DNA from: an uncultured Oscillospiraceae bacterium | GTDB lineage: Bacteria; Bacillota; Clostridia; Oscillospirales; Oscillospiraceae | Direction: 5' to 3' | DNA length: 64,000 nt | NCBI GenBank assembly: GCA_934591845.1 | Contig: CAKTPO010000011.1 | Location: 1-64,000, forward strand | Part shown: one piece after another, positions 1-9,673 of the stretch | How the letters are laid out: every line of letters starts with the position of its first letter | Position numbering within the stretch: position 1 is the stretch's first letter | Notes under the pieces: model-generated | The model's input: only the letters and a program-made list of their open reading frames with translations | Told to the model about the DNA's origin: nothing | The model's database searches: none | Program-made: the position numbers and the translations under genes

Positions 1-16
1 TCCATGCACTATAACC
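1..16 (+). CDS. VirD4/TraG coupling protein, last 16 nt of 5' exon
   Basis: Only the last 16 bases of the 5' exon are in the window. They read Ser-Met-His-Tyr-Asn plus the first base of a Pro codon. Joined to position 2815 they give SMHYNPFAYIHSEKD, the sequence expected in VirD4/TraG coupling ATPases of Tn1549-type ICEs. Bases 10-15 also serve as the IBS1 target of the adjoining group II intron. The rest of the gene, with its Walker A motif, lies before the window. Confidence 0.85.
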
Positions 17-2814
17 GTGCGACTCGTTCGCATACAACCGCTATTCTGTGAGGCAAACCTCATGGACGAAGGCCAAATAGCGAATAAAAATGCGGGGTTC
101 CCGTGAAAGCGGGAGCTACAACTGATAGCTTGAGGAGTGGAATGAAAGGGTAACGCCTTGAGACGCTCCACCTGATACTCCGACTGGCATTGACTGTAAA
201 GGTGAGTGTCAGAAGCTCGGTAAAGGCGGCGGAAGTCTGCCGTAAGTGGGCAACCACACGCAACCGTCCCAGAGGTGGGATGCGTAGATGACACGCCGGG
301 GTTCTATAAAATATCTATGGTGAGAATGTTCGACGACGAACTGACAAAAACCGCGAATGTAATGGTCTAAAAGTGCGCTGTACAGAAATGTGCAGTTGCA
401 GAAATGCAGTCAGTGCGGTGGAGTAAAAATGGTTGTTATGAAACACCGTAACGTGTTACAGGCACGTTCCCGCTGACAGGCTTAGAGCGGACACCTACGG
501 ATATAAATGTACAGATAAAGCTATCGGAACGGGGAAAGGTATCAGGCGGCTCATCTGCCGTAACACGGATAAATTGTAAGAACAAATAACCGTGTGAACT
601 GGTGCTGAAAAGCGAAGCTCGAACCTATGATAGCCCAACGAAAAAGGCGGGCTGGAGGAATGGGCTTTAGTCGGAAAGTCAAAGAAAATGCTATTCAGTC
701 GTAATAAGGATTGCGAGTAAGACAAAAAGGGACACTTTCCCATGAAAGGAGAGTGATGCCTTATGCCTAATGAGAAAGCAAACAACAAGAAAGAAAAACT
801 GCTGTGCGTGGACAATCTGCGCCATGCGGAATACTACGAAATGCAGGGCGTATTTGACGACTTGTATGCACGGAGCAAATGCGGCGAAGAATTTACCAAT
901 TTAATGTCTCTGATTTTGAGCCGTGAAAACATTCTCTTGGCGTATAGGAACATCAAGACCAATGCAGGGAGTAAAACCGCTGGAACAGATGGACTTACCA
1001 TAAGTGACATTGGCCGACTGACAGCCGAACAAGTCGTGGATAAAGTCCGATTCATCGCAGCAGGAAGTCCACATGGGTATCGCCCAAAGGCGGTACGGCG
1101 CAAAGACATCCCAAAGCCCTATGATCCTACGAAAACCCGTCCACTTGGTATTCCATGTATCTGGGATAGGTTGATCCAGCAGTGTGTCAAACAGGTGATG
1201 GAACCGATATGCGAGGCGAAATTCAGTGAAAATAGCTATGGTTTCCGACCGGGCAGGTCAACAGAACACGCAATCGACAGAACCTATCGGCTCATGCAGC
1301 TGACTCATTTGCACTATGTAATTGAGTTCGATATAAAAGGATTTTTCGACAACGTGAATCATAGCAAGCTGGTAAAGCAAATATGGGCAATGGGAATCCA
1401 TGATAAGCATCTTCTATATATTCTGCGACAAATGTTGTCAGCAACAATTAAAATGCCTGACGGAACTTTTGTAAGACCGAACAAGGGAACCCCGCAAGGC
1501 GGAATCATTTCTCCGCTCCTTGCCAACATTGTGCTAAATGAGCTAGACCATTGGATTGACAGCCAATGGCAGGATAGTCCGGTAAAACACAAATACTCAA
1601 AGTGCAATGGTTATGTCCCTATGCGGAAAACAGGATTAAAAGAGATGTATATCGTGCGATATGCTGATGACTTCAGAATATTCTGCCGGAACAAAACAGA
1701 TGCTGAAAGAACCAAAGCTGCGGTGACGCAATGGTTATCCGAGCGTCTTAGGCTCGATGTTTCGCCGGAAAAAACAAGAGTTGTCAATATCAAGCGTCGC
1801 TACTCGGTGTTCCTTGGTTTCAAAATCAGGGTTCACCCCAAAGGTCAAAAACTGGTTGTGAAATCGCATATTAACGATAAGCAACTAAAACACGTCCAAG
1901 AAAAGCTGGTCAAACAGGCAAAACGAATTGGAAACCCAAGACGAGGCAGAAAGACACAGGAAGAAATCTCTTTGTATAACTCCATGGTCATGGGAATTCA
2001 GAATTACTACCGTATTGCTACAAATGTAAATCTTGACTGTTCGGTGCTGCATCGGGCAGTCATGAAAACACTGACTAACCGATTACGGACAGAAAATGGA
2101 AGCAATCTTGTAAAAGCCGGAAGAGAACTGACCAAAGTCGAAAGGAAATTGTATGGCAAGTCCAAAATGCTACGATTTGTGGCCGGAACAGATGAGCCAG
2201 TATATCCAATCGGTTATGTTCAGCACAAACACCCTATGGCTCGAAAGCGGAGCATTTGCCAATACACCGTGGACGGCAGGAAAGGACTGCACGATAGTCT
2301 TCGGATAAATGTTGCTCTGATGTGCCAGATGATGAGGCAACCGCTATTTGATAGAAGCGTAGAGTTTGCGGACAACCGCATTTCATTATTTTCTGCGCAG
2401 TGGGGCAAATGTGCTGTGACGGGGAAAGACTTCCTTAGTGTTGCGGATATTCACTGCCATCACAAAATTCCACAAAAAGATGGCGGTACGGATAAGTATG
2501 AGAATTTGGTCTTAGTGTTTGAACCCGTACACAAACTCATACACGCAACACGGGCAGATACCATTCAAAAATATATGGATATTCTGCATTTAGAAAAAGG
2601 GCAAGTTAAAAAGTTGAATCTATTGCGTGAAAAAGCAGGATTGTTTCCATTGGCCTAAATAGCCCGGATTTGTAAACACATGACTCTCAAAAGGTTGATT
2701 GAATAAGTATTGACAGAGATTTTTCGATGGCACGCCGTGTGCGGTGAAAGCTGCACGCACGGTGTAGAGTGGGGGAAAAGCCTGAGATGATATCAGGGGC
2801 TTACCTATCACTAT
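17..2814 (+). mobile_element. Group II intron 1, inserted in virD4/traG
   Basis: A 2798-nt retroelement. Its 5' end is GTGCGAC, matching the GUGYG consensus, and it ends in AT, matching the AY rule. Both ends are fixed to the base because removing 17-2814 restores the coupling-protein frame. Domain V lies at about 2732-2765 (CGCCGTGTGCGGTGAAAG, then a matching 3' arm), with the catalytic triad apparently CGC rather than AGC. Domain VI follows at 2766-2814. A candidate EBS1, GTTATG at 435-440, pairs with exon bases 10-15 with one G-U pair. The domain IV reading frame is a maturase. A related intron sits in virB4 at 14722-17510. The intron subclass was not assigned. Confidence 0.95.
763..2658 (+). 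CDS. ltrA: Group II intron-encoded reverse transcriptase/maturase (LtrA-like, HNH)
   Basis: A 631-residue multifunctional intron protein encoded in domain IV. It assists splicing and performs target-primed reverse transcription during mobility. Visible parts are the RT fingers (TRPLGIPCIWDRL near residue 130), the catalytic IVRYADDF motif near residue 300, a maturase/thumb region after it, and a C-terminal HNH endonuclease with two Cys-rich turns and HCHHKIPQKDGG near residue 565. The length is normal for RT-maturase-endonuclease proteins. The ATG follows AAAGGAGAG at a good distance. No frameshift is seen and the YADD core is intact, so the protein is probably functional. It is clearly related to the protein at 15468-17351 but differs at many positions. 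Confidence 0.95.
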   Translation: MPNEKANNKKEKLLCVDNLRHAEYYEMQGVFDDLYARSKCGEEFTNLMSLILSRENILLAYRNIKTNAGSKTAGTDGLTISDIGRLTAEQVVDKVRFIAAGSPHGYRPKAVRRKDIPKPYDPTKTRPLGIPCIWDRLIQQCVKQVMEPICEAKFSENSYGFRPGRSTEHAIDRTYRLMQLTHLHYVIEFDIKGFFDNVNHSKLVKQIWAMGIHDKHLLYILRQMLSATIKMPDGTFVRPNKGTPQGGIISPLLANIVLNELDHWIDSQWQDSPVKHKYSKCNGYVPMRKTGLKEMYIVRYADDFRIFCRNKTDAERTKAAVTQWLSERLRLDVSPEKTRVVNIKRRYSVFLGFKIRVHPKGQKLVVKSHINDKQLKHVQEKLVKQAKRIGNPRRGRKTQEEISLYNSMVMGIQNYYRIATNVNLDCSVLHRAVMKTLTNRLRTENGSNLVKAGRELTKVERKLYGKSKMLRFVAGTDEPVYPIGYVQHKHPMARKRSICQYTVDGRKGLHDSLRINVALMCQMMRQPLFDRSVEFADNRISLFSAQWGKCAVTGKDFLSVADIHCHHKIPQKDGGTDKYENLVLVFEPVHKLIHATRADTIQKYMDILHLEKGQVKKLNLLREKAGLFPLA

Positions 2815-3968
2815 CCTTCGCCTACATCCACAGTGAAAAGGATATTTTGAAAGTGGTGACTGCCCTGATCGCCAACACCAAGGGCGAGGGCAAAGCCGGG
2901 GACGACTTCTGGGTCAAGGCAGAAACCCTGCTGTACACTGCGCTCATCGGGTATATCCACTACGAGGCCCCGGTGGAGGAACAGAATTTCTCCACCCTCA
3001 TTGAGTTTATCAATGCCATGGAGGTTCGGGAGGATGACGAGGAATTTCAGAATCCGGTAGACCTGATGTTCGCGGAGCTGGAAAAGGAAAAGCCCCAGCA
3101 CTTCGCCGTCCGGCAGTATAAGAAATACAAATTAGCCGCCGGCAAAACAGCAAAGTCGATCTTGATTTCCTGCGGCGCACGGCTGGCTCCCTTCGACATT
3201 CAGGAGCTGCGTGACCTGACCGCCTATGATGAGCTGGAGCTGGACACCCTGGGAGACCGCAAGACAGCGCTGTTCATCATCATGTCGGATACCGACGATA
3301 CCTTCAATTTCCTAATTTCCCTGTGCTACACCCAGCTTTTCAACCTTCTCTGCGAGAAAGCTGACGATGTTTACGGCGGCCGACTTCCTGTTCATGTCCG
3401 CTGCCTCATTGACGAAGCGGCGAACATTGGTCAGATTCCAAGACTTGAAAAGCTGGTGGCAACCATCCGCTCCCGTGAGATTTCCTGCTGTCTGGTGCTG
3501 CAAGCTCAGTCCCAGCTCAAGGCAATCTATAAGGACAACGCCGACACCATCATCGGCAACATGGATACCTCCATCTTTCTGGGCGGCAAGGAGCCGACCA
3601 CCTTGAAGGAACTATCTGCCGCACTTGGGAAAGAAACTGTGGACACCTACAATACCGGTGAGAGCCGTGGGCGGGAAACCTCCCACAGTCTGAACTACCA
3701 AAAGCTGGGCCGGGAGCTTATGAGCCAGGATGAGCTGGCAGTCATGGACGGCGGCAAGTGCATTTTGCAGCTACGGGGGGTTCGTCCGTTTCTGTCCAAT
3801 AAATACGACATCACCAAGCACCCAAATTACAAATACACATCCGACTTTGACAAGAAAAACGCCTTGGACATAGAGCGTTTTCTGTCCCATCGCCTCCGAC
3901 TGAAACCGGACACAGTATGCGAGGTGTTTGAAGCAGATCCGTCCGGCACACTGCCTGATAAGCAGTAA
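2815..3968 (+). CDS. VirD4/TraG type IV coupling protein, 3' exon
   Basis: This is the C-terminal part (about 384 residues) of the coupling ATPase that brings the relaxase-DNA complex to the conjugation channel at the inner membrane. The exon starts at PFAYIHSEKD. It contains the Walker B-like LIDEAANIGQIP segment and the following VATIRSRE and QAQSQLKAIY motifs typical of TraG/VirD4. The reading frame stays open upstream to an ATG at 2769, but that first stretch (MGEKPEMIS...) is intron domain V/VI sequence and should not be taken as the protein start. The Walker A half lies upstream of the window. Production of the whole protein depends on splicing of the intron at 17-2814. Confidence 0.93.
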
Positions 3969-4043
3969 CCATATTTAGATTCAGAGAAGTTCAACGTGAA
4001 TGTGTCCCTTCCAAAATTTTACGATCTTTTGGAGGTACACAAT

Positions 4044-4262
4044 ATGGCATTTTTCAATTCCGCTATCGAAGTCTTGCAGACCCTGGTGGTTGCTCTGGGC
4101 GCTGGCCTGGGCGTTTGGGGTGCAATCAACCTGATGGAAGGTTACGGCAATGATAACCCCGGCGCAAAGAGCCAGGGCATGAAGCAGCTCATGGCGGGCG
4201 GTGGTGTGGCGATGATCGGCATTACCCTTGTTCCTCTGCTGTCCGGCCTGTTCTCTGCATAA
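4044..4262 (+). CDS. Maff2-family small membrane protein
   Basis: A 72-residue hydrophobic protein starting MAFFNSAIEVLQ. It has one clear membrane segment near residues 10-30 and a second one at the C terminus (GVAMIGITLVPLLSG). Maff2 proteins sit in this position, between the coupling protein and the VirB6/PrgI/VirB4 genes, in Tn1549-like elements. Size, position and the two hydrophobic helices suggest a VirB2-like channel or pilin component, but that role is inference. The ATG at 4044 is chosen over the one at 3996 because GGAGG at 4031-4035 is correctly spaced from it. Confidence 0.8.
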   Translation: MAFFNSAIEVLQTLVVALGAGLGVWGAINLMEGYGNDNPGAKSQGMKQLMAGGGVAMIGITLVPLLSGLFSA

Positions 4263-4268
4263 CAACCG

Positions 4269-4294
4269 GCTCCCGCCTCCTTTGAGGTGGGAGC
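4269..4294 (+). terminator. Stem-loop between maff2 and adhesin gene
   Basis: An 11-bp stem (GCTCCCGCCTC with GAGGTGGGAGC, one G-T pair) around a 4-base loop. No T-run follows directly, so it may be a weak terminator or an RNA-processing/stability element that lowers or stabilises expression of the adhesin gene relative to the small upstream gene. Confidence 0.4.
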
Positions 4295-4324
4295 AATCCC
4301 ATTTTCAAGGAAGGAGAAAACACT

Positions 4325-7300
4325 ATGAAGCACTTTCGGAGCATCGTATCGCTCCTGTTGGTATTCGTGCTGTGCTTTGGAATGATTCCCTGCGCTTTTG
4401 CGGATGAAATCACCACACCGACAGCGCCACAGTCTGGCGAGGGTTCTGCTTCTGAAGCTGTGCCCCCTAATACAGACCAAACGCTACCGCCCGAAGAATC
4501 CGCAGCCCCGCCGGAAGAATCCACAGAACCACCATCCGAGGAGGCAACAGAGCCTATGGAGGAAGAACCTACTGATGAGACAACACTTCCGGAAGAATTG
4601 GACGATTTGGATTCAGACGACCGTCTCCTGGGTGCCGAAGCCTACGCCTCTACGAAAAAAAGTATCATGCTTTTCGACTTTGCGGACAACGGCGACTACA
4701 CTACCCGGCTGAACTACCAGGTGTCTTGCGCCTATAAGCCCAACGGCAGCGGCACGACCCGGACGGCTTATGTCAAAAACATGGGCTGGCACTTTGCCCG
4801 GTATGGCGGTGTCGCTCATGCGGATGAGCCGCTGTACTGCATCGAGCCCTGGCGGAACTACGCGGCCAGCACCAGCGGAAACTCGGTTGACTGGGACGTA
4901 ACCCTGAACGGCAGCGGCAGCACTACTGGCAGCAATGTGTGGTATGCGTTGCCATCCGCTCGGCGGGAGGCTATCGGGCTTATCCTCCTGTACAGTGACC
5001 AGCAGTGGAATCATTCCATCAGCGTCACGACCACGAAGAAGGACAGTAACCCTAACGTGCCGCTGCGGGTAGCAACGCAAATCCTGATCTATGAAATCGT
5101 CTGTGGTTTGCGTGACCCCAGCAGTTTTAACCGGAACAGCTCCAACGAGTGCGGTACTTCTGGCGACGTGTTCTATGCCGCCGCCTCTGCCTCGGTATCC
5201 GGGTTTAGCTCCTGCTACCACAGTCTGGTATCTGTGATCCAGTCTGCGAAAACCATTCCCAGCTTTTGCGGCAGTTCCAGCAGCAACGCACCTACGATTC
5301 AGCTCTCCGGGGATACCGGAAGTGCCTATGATTCTAATGGAGTGTTGTCGGTGTTCTCGTTCTTCAATGGAAACGGAGCCAGCTTCAGCAAAAGCGGCAA
5401 TACCCTGAATATCACAAGAACCGGGGATATTTCCGAATCCACGGTGTTCACTGCGACCCGGTATCTGCCCTCAGCATCCAATTCCAGCTACAACATCTGG
5501 TATATGTCTGGTTCCAGCTACCAAACGACCATCTCCCTGTATAACGCCGGAAGCAGCGGGTTGAATGCCTACTTCAAGATCAAGGCACCCTCCCTGGGGA
5601 ATATCAGCCTGACCAAAACCACCGAGGACGGTCAGAATCTTTCCGGCTGGCAGTTCGGCATTTACGCAGATGCTGCCTGTGCCAATCTGGTATCCGGGCC
5701 GTACACCACCAATTCCAGCGGTAAACTCTCCGTAACGGAGTTGACCGCAGGCACTTACTACGTCAAGGAATTGGGTAACACAGATTCCAGCGTAGATGCC
5801 TTGTACAGCTGCGCCAGCACCAATCCCCAGCGGGTCACAATTACCTCCGGTGGGACTACTTCGGTCAGCTTCTATAACAAGCGGAACACCGGAAGTGTCC
5901 AGCTAGTAAAGAAAACCAATACGGGCGAAAATCTGGGTGGTTGGAAGATTGGCCTGTACACGGATTCTGCCTGTACCAAACCTGTTTCTGGGTCTCCATT
6001 CACCACCGGGGCAGATGGCACAGTAACGGTTTCTGGCTTGCAGAAAGGAACCTATTACGCCAAAGAGATTTCCACGGACGATCCCTATTGGGAATTTGAC
6101 ACCGCCGTGAAGTCTGTAACGGTTGCCATTAGCAAGACCACAGAAGTCACCTTCACCAACACCCACTATGGGCGCATCGAAATCCGCAAGACCACCAACA
6201 CCGGCAATCAGCTTGGTGGTTGGACATTCCGGGTGAGAGATTCCGAGGGCAATTCCTACGGAGACTTCACCACCGATGAAAACGGATATGCCTGCACCCA
6301 AAATCTTCCGTTAGGGTGGTACACGGTTGTGGAGTTACCCACGGAGGATAATTATTGGCTGACCGAGCTGGGTTTCCACGATGTGACCGTGAAAGCCGGT
6401 GAAACCACCGTGGACACTTGGCTCAATAAGGAGCAGGGGCTGGTCTGGTTCTACAAAAAGACCAACACCGGGCAGTCCGTGGAAGGCTGGCATATTACTG
6501 TCTATTCGGACGAAGCCTGCACCCAGAAGGTTGGCACCCTTATCACCAATGCAGACGGTAAGGCGGGCTATTACCTTGACCCCGGCATCTACTGGGCGAA
6601 GGAAACCGGCGACGAGCATGGTCGATTTGAGGACGAATACTGGATGGTAGATGAAACGATCCACAAGTTTGAAATCAAGCCCCATGAGGATGTGCCCATC
6701 ACCTTCACCAATGTCCAGTATGGCAGGCTGAAAATTTCAAAAACCGTGGAGGGCGGCGGTTCTGTGGAGGGCTGGCAGTTCAAAATTACAGATGCCGAAG
6801 GAAAGGTTCTGGACGGTTCTCCCTTCGCCAGCAACAAGGACGGTATTATTCTGACCGGGAATCTGCTGCCCGGACAGTACACGGTAGAAGAACTGCTTCC
6901 CGAAAACAGTCTTTACCAATGCGTCAGTGAAAATCCACAGACCGTCACCGTAAAACAGGGTGAGATTGCCGAAGTATCGTTCGTCAACGCTCTGCGAACC
7001 GGCAAGGTGACTGTGGAGAAGATCGACATTACCGGCAGCCCTCTGGCAGGGGCAACATTTCGGCTGGAATGGAGTGAGGACGGTTCTCTCTGGCATCCCG
7101 TGACCTACTCCGAAACCATTGTCCGGGGCGGCTGCTCCAATCCCGATGTAACGGACGGGAGCCTGACCACCGGGACGGACGGACTGCTGGAATGGGACAA
7201 CCTCTATCCGGGACTACAGTACCGCCTGACGGAAACCAAAGCACCGGAGGGCTACAAACTTCTGGACAAAGCCGCCTATGAAGGTGCGCTGCCTGCGGAC

Positions 7301-7453
7301 GATCTTGCGCTTTCGGTTCGTGTCACCAACACCCGCACCTTTACCATGCCCGACACAGGAGGTAATACCGCTATGATTTTCCGTATCCTCAGTATGATCT
7401 CTGGCACTGTATGTCTTGCTATGCTGATTTACAGCAAGAAAAGGCTGGTGTAA
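4325..7453 (+). CDS. LPXTG-like cell-wall adhesin with thioester domain and Cna-B repeats
   Basis: A 1042-residue secreted surface protein. An N-terminal signal peptide (to about residue 27) is followed by a Pro/Glu/Thr-rich linker (about 30-95). Next comes a domain with YCIEPW near residue 172 and VATQILIYE near residue 250. These fit the Cys and Gln partners of a thioester (TQXA-type) domain, which binds host or neighbour-cell surfaces covalently. From about residue 415 there are at least six Cna-B/SpaA-type repeats, each opening with a Lys-rich strand such as KKTNTG and a conserved GW. The C terminus has MPDTGG, a hydrophobic helix and KKRLV, a sortase signal with Met in place of Leu. It lies inside the conjugation operon, so a role in mating-pair contact is likely. 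The ligand is unknown. Confidence 0.88.
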   Translation: MKHFRSIVSLLLVFVLCFGMIPCAFADEITTPTAPQSGEGSASEAVPPNTDQTLPPEESAAPPEESTEPPSEEATEPMEEEPTDETTLPEELDDLDSDDRLLGAEAYASTKKSIMLFDFADNGDYTTRLNYQVSCAYKPNGSGTTRTAYVKNMGWHFARYGGVAHADEPLYCIEPWRNYAASTSGNSVDWDVTLNGSGSTTGSNVWYALPSARREAIGLILLYSDQQWNHSISVTTTKKDSNPNVPLRVATQILIYEIVCGLRDPSSFNRNSSNECGTSGDVFYAAASASVSGFSSCYHSLVSVIQSAKTIPSFCGSSSSNAPTIQLSGDTGSAYDSNGVLSVFSFFNGNGASFSKSGNTLNITRTGDISESTVFTATRYLPSASNSSYNIWYMSGSSYQTTISLYNAGSSGLNAYFKIKAPSLGNISLTKTTEDGQNLSGWQFGIYADAACANLVSGPYTTNSSGKLSVTELTAGTYYVKELGNTDSSVDALYSCASTNPQRVTITSGGTTSVSFYNKRNTGSVQLVKKTNTGENLGGWKIGLYTDSACTKPVSGSPFTTGADGTVTVSGLQKGTYYAKEISTDDPYWEFDTAVKSVTVAISKTTEVTFTNTHYGRIEIRKTTNTGNQLGGWTFRVRDSEGNSYGDFTTDENGYACTQNLPLGWYTVVELPTEDNYWLTELGFHDVTVKAGETTVDTWLNKEQGLVWFYKKTNTGQSVEGWHITVYSDEACTQKVGTLITNADGKAGYYLDPGIYWAKETGDEHGRFEDEYWMVDETIHKFEIKPHEDVPITFTNVQYGRLKISKTVEGGGSVEGWQFKITDAEGKVLDGSPFASNKDGIILTGNLLPGQYTVEELLPENSLYQCVSENPQTVTVKQGEIAEVSFVNALRTGKVTVEKIDITGSPLAGATFRLEWSEDGSLWHPVTYSETIVRGGCSNPDVTDGSLTTGTDGLLEWDNLYPGLQYRLTETKAPEGYKLLDKAAYEGALPADDLALSVRVTNTRTFTMPDTGGNTAMIFRILSMISGTVCLAMLIYSKKRLV

Positions 7454-7474
7454 GCCATGAATACTGCCCATCAT

Positions 7475-7499
7475 GCCAGGGATCAGCCCTGGCTTTTTT
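7475..7499 (+). terminator. Rho-independent terminator after adhesin gene
   Basis: GCCAGGG and CCCTGGC form a 7-bp GC-rich stem with a 5-base loop, followed by six T. It lies between the adhesin and pilin genes. The downstream genes therefore either rely on read-through or have their own promoter in 7500-7560. Confidence 0.8.
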
Positions 7500-7566
7500 A
7501 TTTCCACCCATGTCGCAAAATTATGTAAACTATCTTGTCATTCTAACTATGAAAGGAAAATGCGAA

Positions 7567-9615
7567 ATGAAAAACCTTACCAAAGCTTTGTCCCTCTTTC
7601 TGGCGCTGACCATGTTACTGTGTTTCCCTGTCGCTGTCTCCGCCGCCGAGTTGGAGGATGCAACCATTGACGAATCCCGAACCGGCTCTCTGACCATCTA
7701 CAAGTACGATCTGACCAACGCCGAAAAGGACGGCGTGTGGGATTCCAGCTATGTTTCTACCGGCGTTTATGACGAAACCGGGGTAAACAATGTTCTGGGC
7801 GGAAATGCTTCCTCCACTCTGGGCAACGGCGAAACCGGCTACGGATATGCCATTAAGGGTGTCGAGTTTACCTATGTAAAGGTGGCCGACATTTTCCAGT
7901 ACGGCGAAACCGAAACCACCGACGGTCATGTGGAAATCCTGTACGCCGTGGACAAGACCAAGGGTGCGGACTTCCTGAAAGCCCTGGGTCTGGCGGACGG
8001 AAAGAATCGGTACGAAAAAGCGGATGCTCTGGATGAAACCAAGTATTTCTACCAGTCTGATGTGCTGATCTCCGCCCTGTCCGCCGGCTTGACTGCCAAT
8101 GCCACCACTGTCAAGAACGCCATGGAGCGTTATGCTGCCACCAACGGTACAGCCATGCCCCTGACGGATTCCTACGGCAAAAGCAAGGTCGAGAATCTTC
8201 CTTTGGGTCTGTATCTGGTTGCAGAAACCAAAGTCCCTGAAATGGTTGTTTCCACTACTGATCCCTTCCTTGTGTCTGTGCCCATGACCTCCGTCAATGG
8301 CACCAACGCCAATGACGGCGGCACCCGCTGGATCTACGACATTACCCTGTACCCCAAAAACCTGACCGGCATCCCCTCTCTGGAAAAGACTCTGCGGGAG
8401 AGCAAGAACGACACCGGCAAGACCGACACCTATGCCCATACCGGCACTGCCTCTGCCGGTGATACCATCGACTACCAGATCATTTCCACCCTGCCCAGTA
8501 TTACCTCCGAGGCAACCTACCTGTCCTGCTACACCTTTATTGATACTCTGTCTGCCGGTCTGACCTACACCAAGGGGGATGTAACCTTAGAAATCTTCTC
8601 CGATGCCGCCTGCAAGAATCCTGTGACCGGCTGGAAAGAAGCGGACGGCTATTTCACCGTTTCCTATAACGATACCAAGGACGGCAAGACCGTTATGACC
8701 GTGGAAATGACCGCCAAGGGTCTGGCAGAAATCAATAAGTCCAAGACCGTCTATGCCGATGCCGGCATGGTCAACTCCGGCTTCTCCGACTGCACCATGC
8801 GCCTGACCTACACCGCTAAGGTAGACAGCGATAACTCTCTGGTGGTGGGCGACAAAGGCAACGATAACAAGGTGGTGCTGACTTGGAAGCGCAGCTCCCA
8901 GAATTACTACGATACTCTGGTGGATGACTGCCATGTGTTCAGCTACGGCATTGACCTGACCAAGCTGTTCTCCGATGGCAAGGGCGATTTCTCCAAGGTG
9001 GCGTTTCTGGTACAGAACAAAACCGATAATTACTTTGTAAAGGCTCAGCTGAATGAGGACGAAGGCGTTTACTATGTGACCGGACATACCGAAAGCAAGG
9101 AAGATGCCACCCACTTTGTTCCCGTGAAAACCGGCGATACCAAGGGCCGGATTCTCATTAAGGGGTTGGAGGACGATACCTATACCATGACCGAAGTTCG
9201 CACGGACAGCGGCTATGTACTGCTGAAACAGGATATTGAGGTGGTGATCTCCCAGAAGGAAAGTGCTGATAGCTGCACCGTCTATTCTTCCGATGCGCTG
9301 GGTCTGATCCAGAACGATCCTCGCTATGCCCAGGTCATTCAGAGTGACGCCGATCTGAAGAACATCCCCCAGAAGCATCTGGAACACAAGTTGCTGACCG
9401 CTTCCGCTACTGTCAGCGGCAAGAACGTCAACATGGTGGAGGACAACGGCAGCACCAACGCCGAGGCTCCTTTGACCGTGGTCAACACCCGTGGCTTTGA
9501 CCTGCCCAAGACCGGTGACAACGGAACTATGATGTTTACTGTGGTCGGAATTCTGCTGATGGTTGGCGCTGTATCCGTTATTGCACTGGTCAGCCGGAAG
9601 AAGCGCTCTGTCTAA
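7567..9615 (+). CDS. SpaA-type isopeptide-forming pilin with LPKTG sortase signal
   Basis: A 682-residue secreted protein. Its signal peptide (MKNLTKALSLFLALTMLLC) ends near AELEDA. The middle carries pilin-type domains with an E-box-like segment (YTMTEVRTDSGY). The C terminus has FDLPKTGDNG, a membrane helix and RKKRSV, the cell-wall sorting signal. The layout matches major backbone fimbrial subunits of Gram-positive sortase-assembled pili. The ATG at 7567 is preferred because the upstream open frame runs through the terminator at 7475-7499, and the signal peptide begins exactly here. Two sortase genes follow directly, which supports pilus assembly. Its place in the transfer operon suggests an adhesive pilus for cell contact during conjugation (inference). 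Confidence 0.88.
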   Translation: MKNLTKALSLFLALTMLLCFPVAVSAAELEDATIDESRTGSLTIYKYDLTNAEKDGVWDSSYVSTGVYDETGVNNVLGGNASSTLGNGETGYGYAIKGVEFTYVKVADIFQYGETETTDGHVEILYAVDKTKGADFLKALGLADGKNRYEKADALDETKYFYQSDVLISALSAGLTANATTVKNAMERYAATNGTAMPLTDSYGKSKVENLPLGLYLVAETKVPEMVVSTTDPFLVSVPMTSVNGTNANDGGTRWIYDITLYPKNLTGIPSLEKTLRESKNDTGKTDTYAHTGTASAGDTIDYQIISTLPSITSEATYLSCYTFIDTLSAGLTYTKGDVTLEIFSDAACKNPVTGWKEADGYFTVSYNDTKDGKTVMTVEMTAKGLAEINKSKTVYADAGMVNSGFSDCTMRLTYTAKVDSDNSLVVGDKGNDNKVVLTWKRSSQNYYDTLVDDCHVFSYGIDLTKLFSDGKGDFSKVAFLVQNKTDNYFVKAQLNEDEGVYYVTGHTESKEDATHFVPVKTGDTKGRILIKGLEDDTYTMTEVRTDSGYVLLKQDIEVVISQKESADSCTVYSSDALGLIQNDPRYAQVIQSDADLKNIPQKHLEHKLLTASATVSGKNVNMVEDNGSTNAEAPLTVVNTRGFDLPKTGDNGTMMFTVVGILLMVGAVSVIALVSRKKRSV

Positions 9616-9623
9616 TTTCATCT

Positions 9624-9649
9624 GCCCCGGAGGGTTAATCCTCCGGGGC
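9624..9649 (+). terminator. Strong stem-loop between pilin and sortase genes
   Basis: A perfect 10-bp stem (GCCCCGGAGG with CCTCCGGGGC) around a 6-base loop, just after the pilin stop. No T-run follows, so it looks more like an mRNA-stabilising or partial-termination element. It would give high pilin and low sortase expression. Confidence 0.5.
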
Positions 9650-9673
9650 TATCCCGAAAAAGGAGGGTTCCTT

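Noticed and set aside
2769-2814. ATG at 2769 as the start of the coupling protein
   Set aside because: The sequence up to 2814 is domain V/VI of the intron, as shown by the joined exon frame and by the same RNA motif at 17428-17510.
9563-9673. TTG at 9563 as sortase start
   Set aside because: It is inside the pilin sorting signal, has no ribosome site and would add about 37 unrelated residues before the membrane helix.
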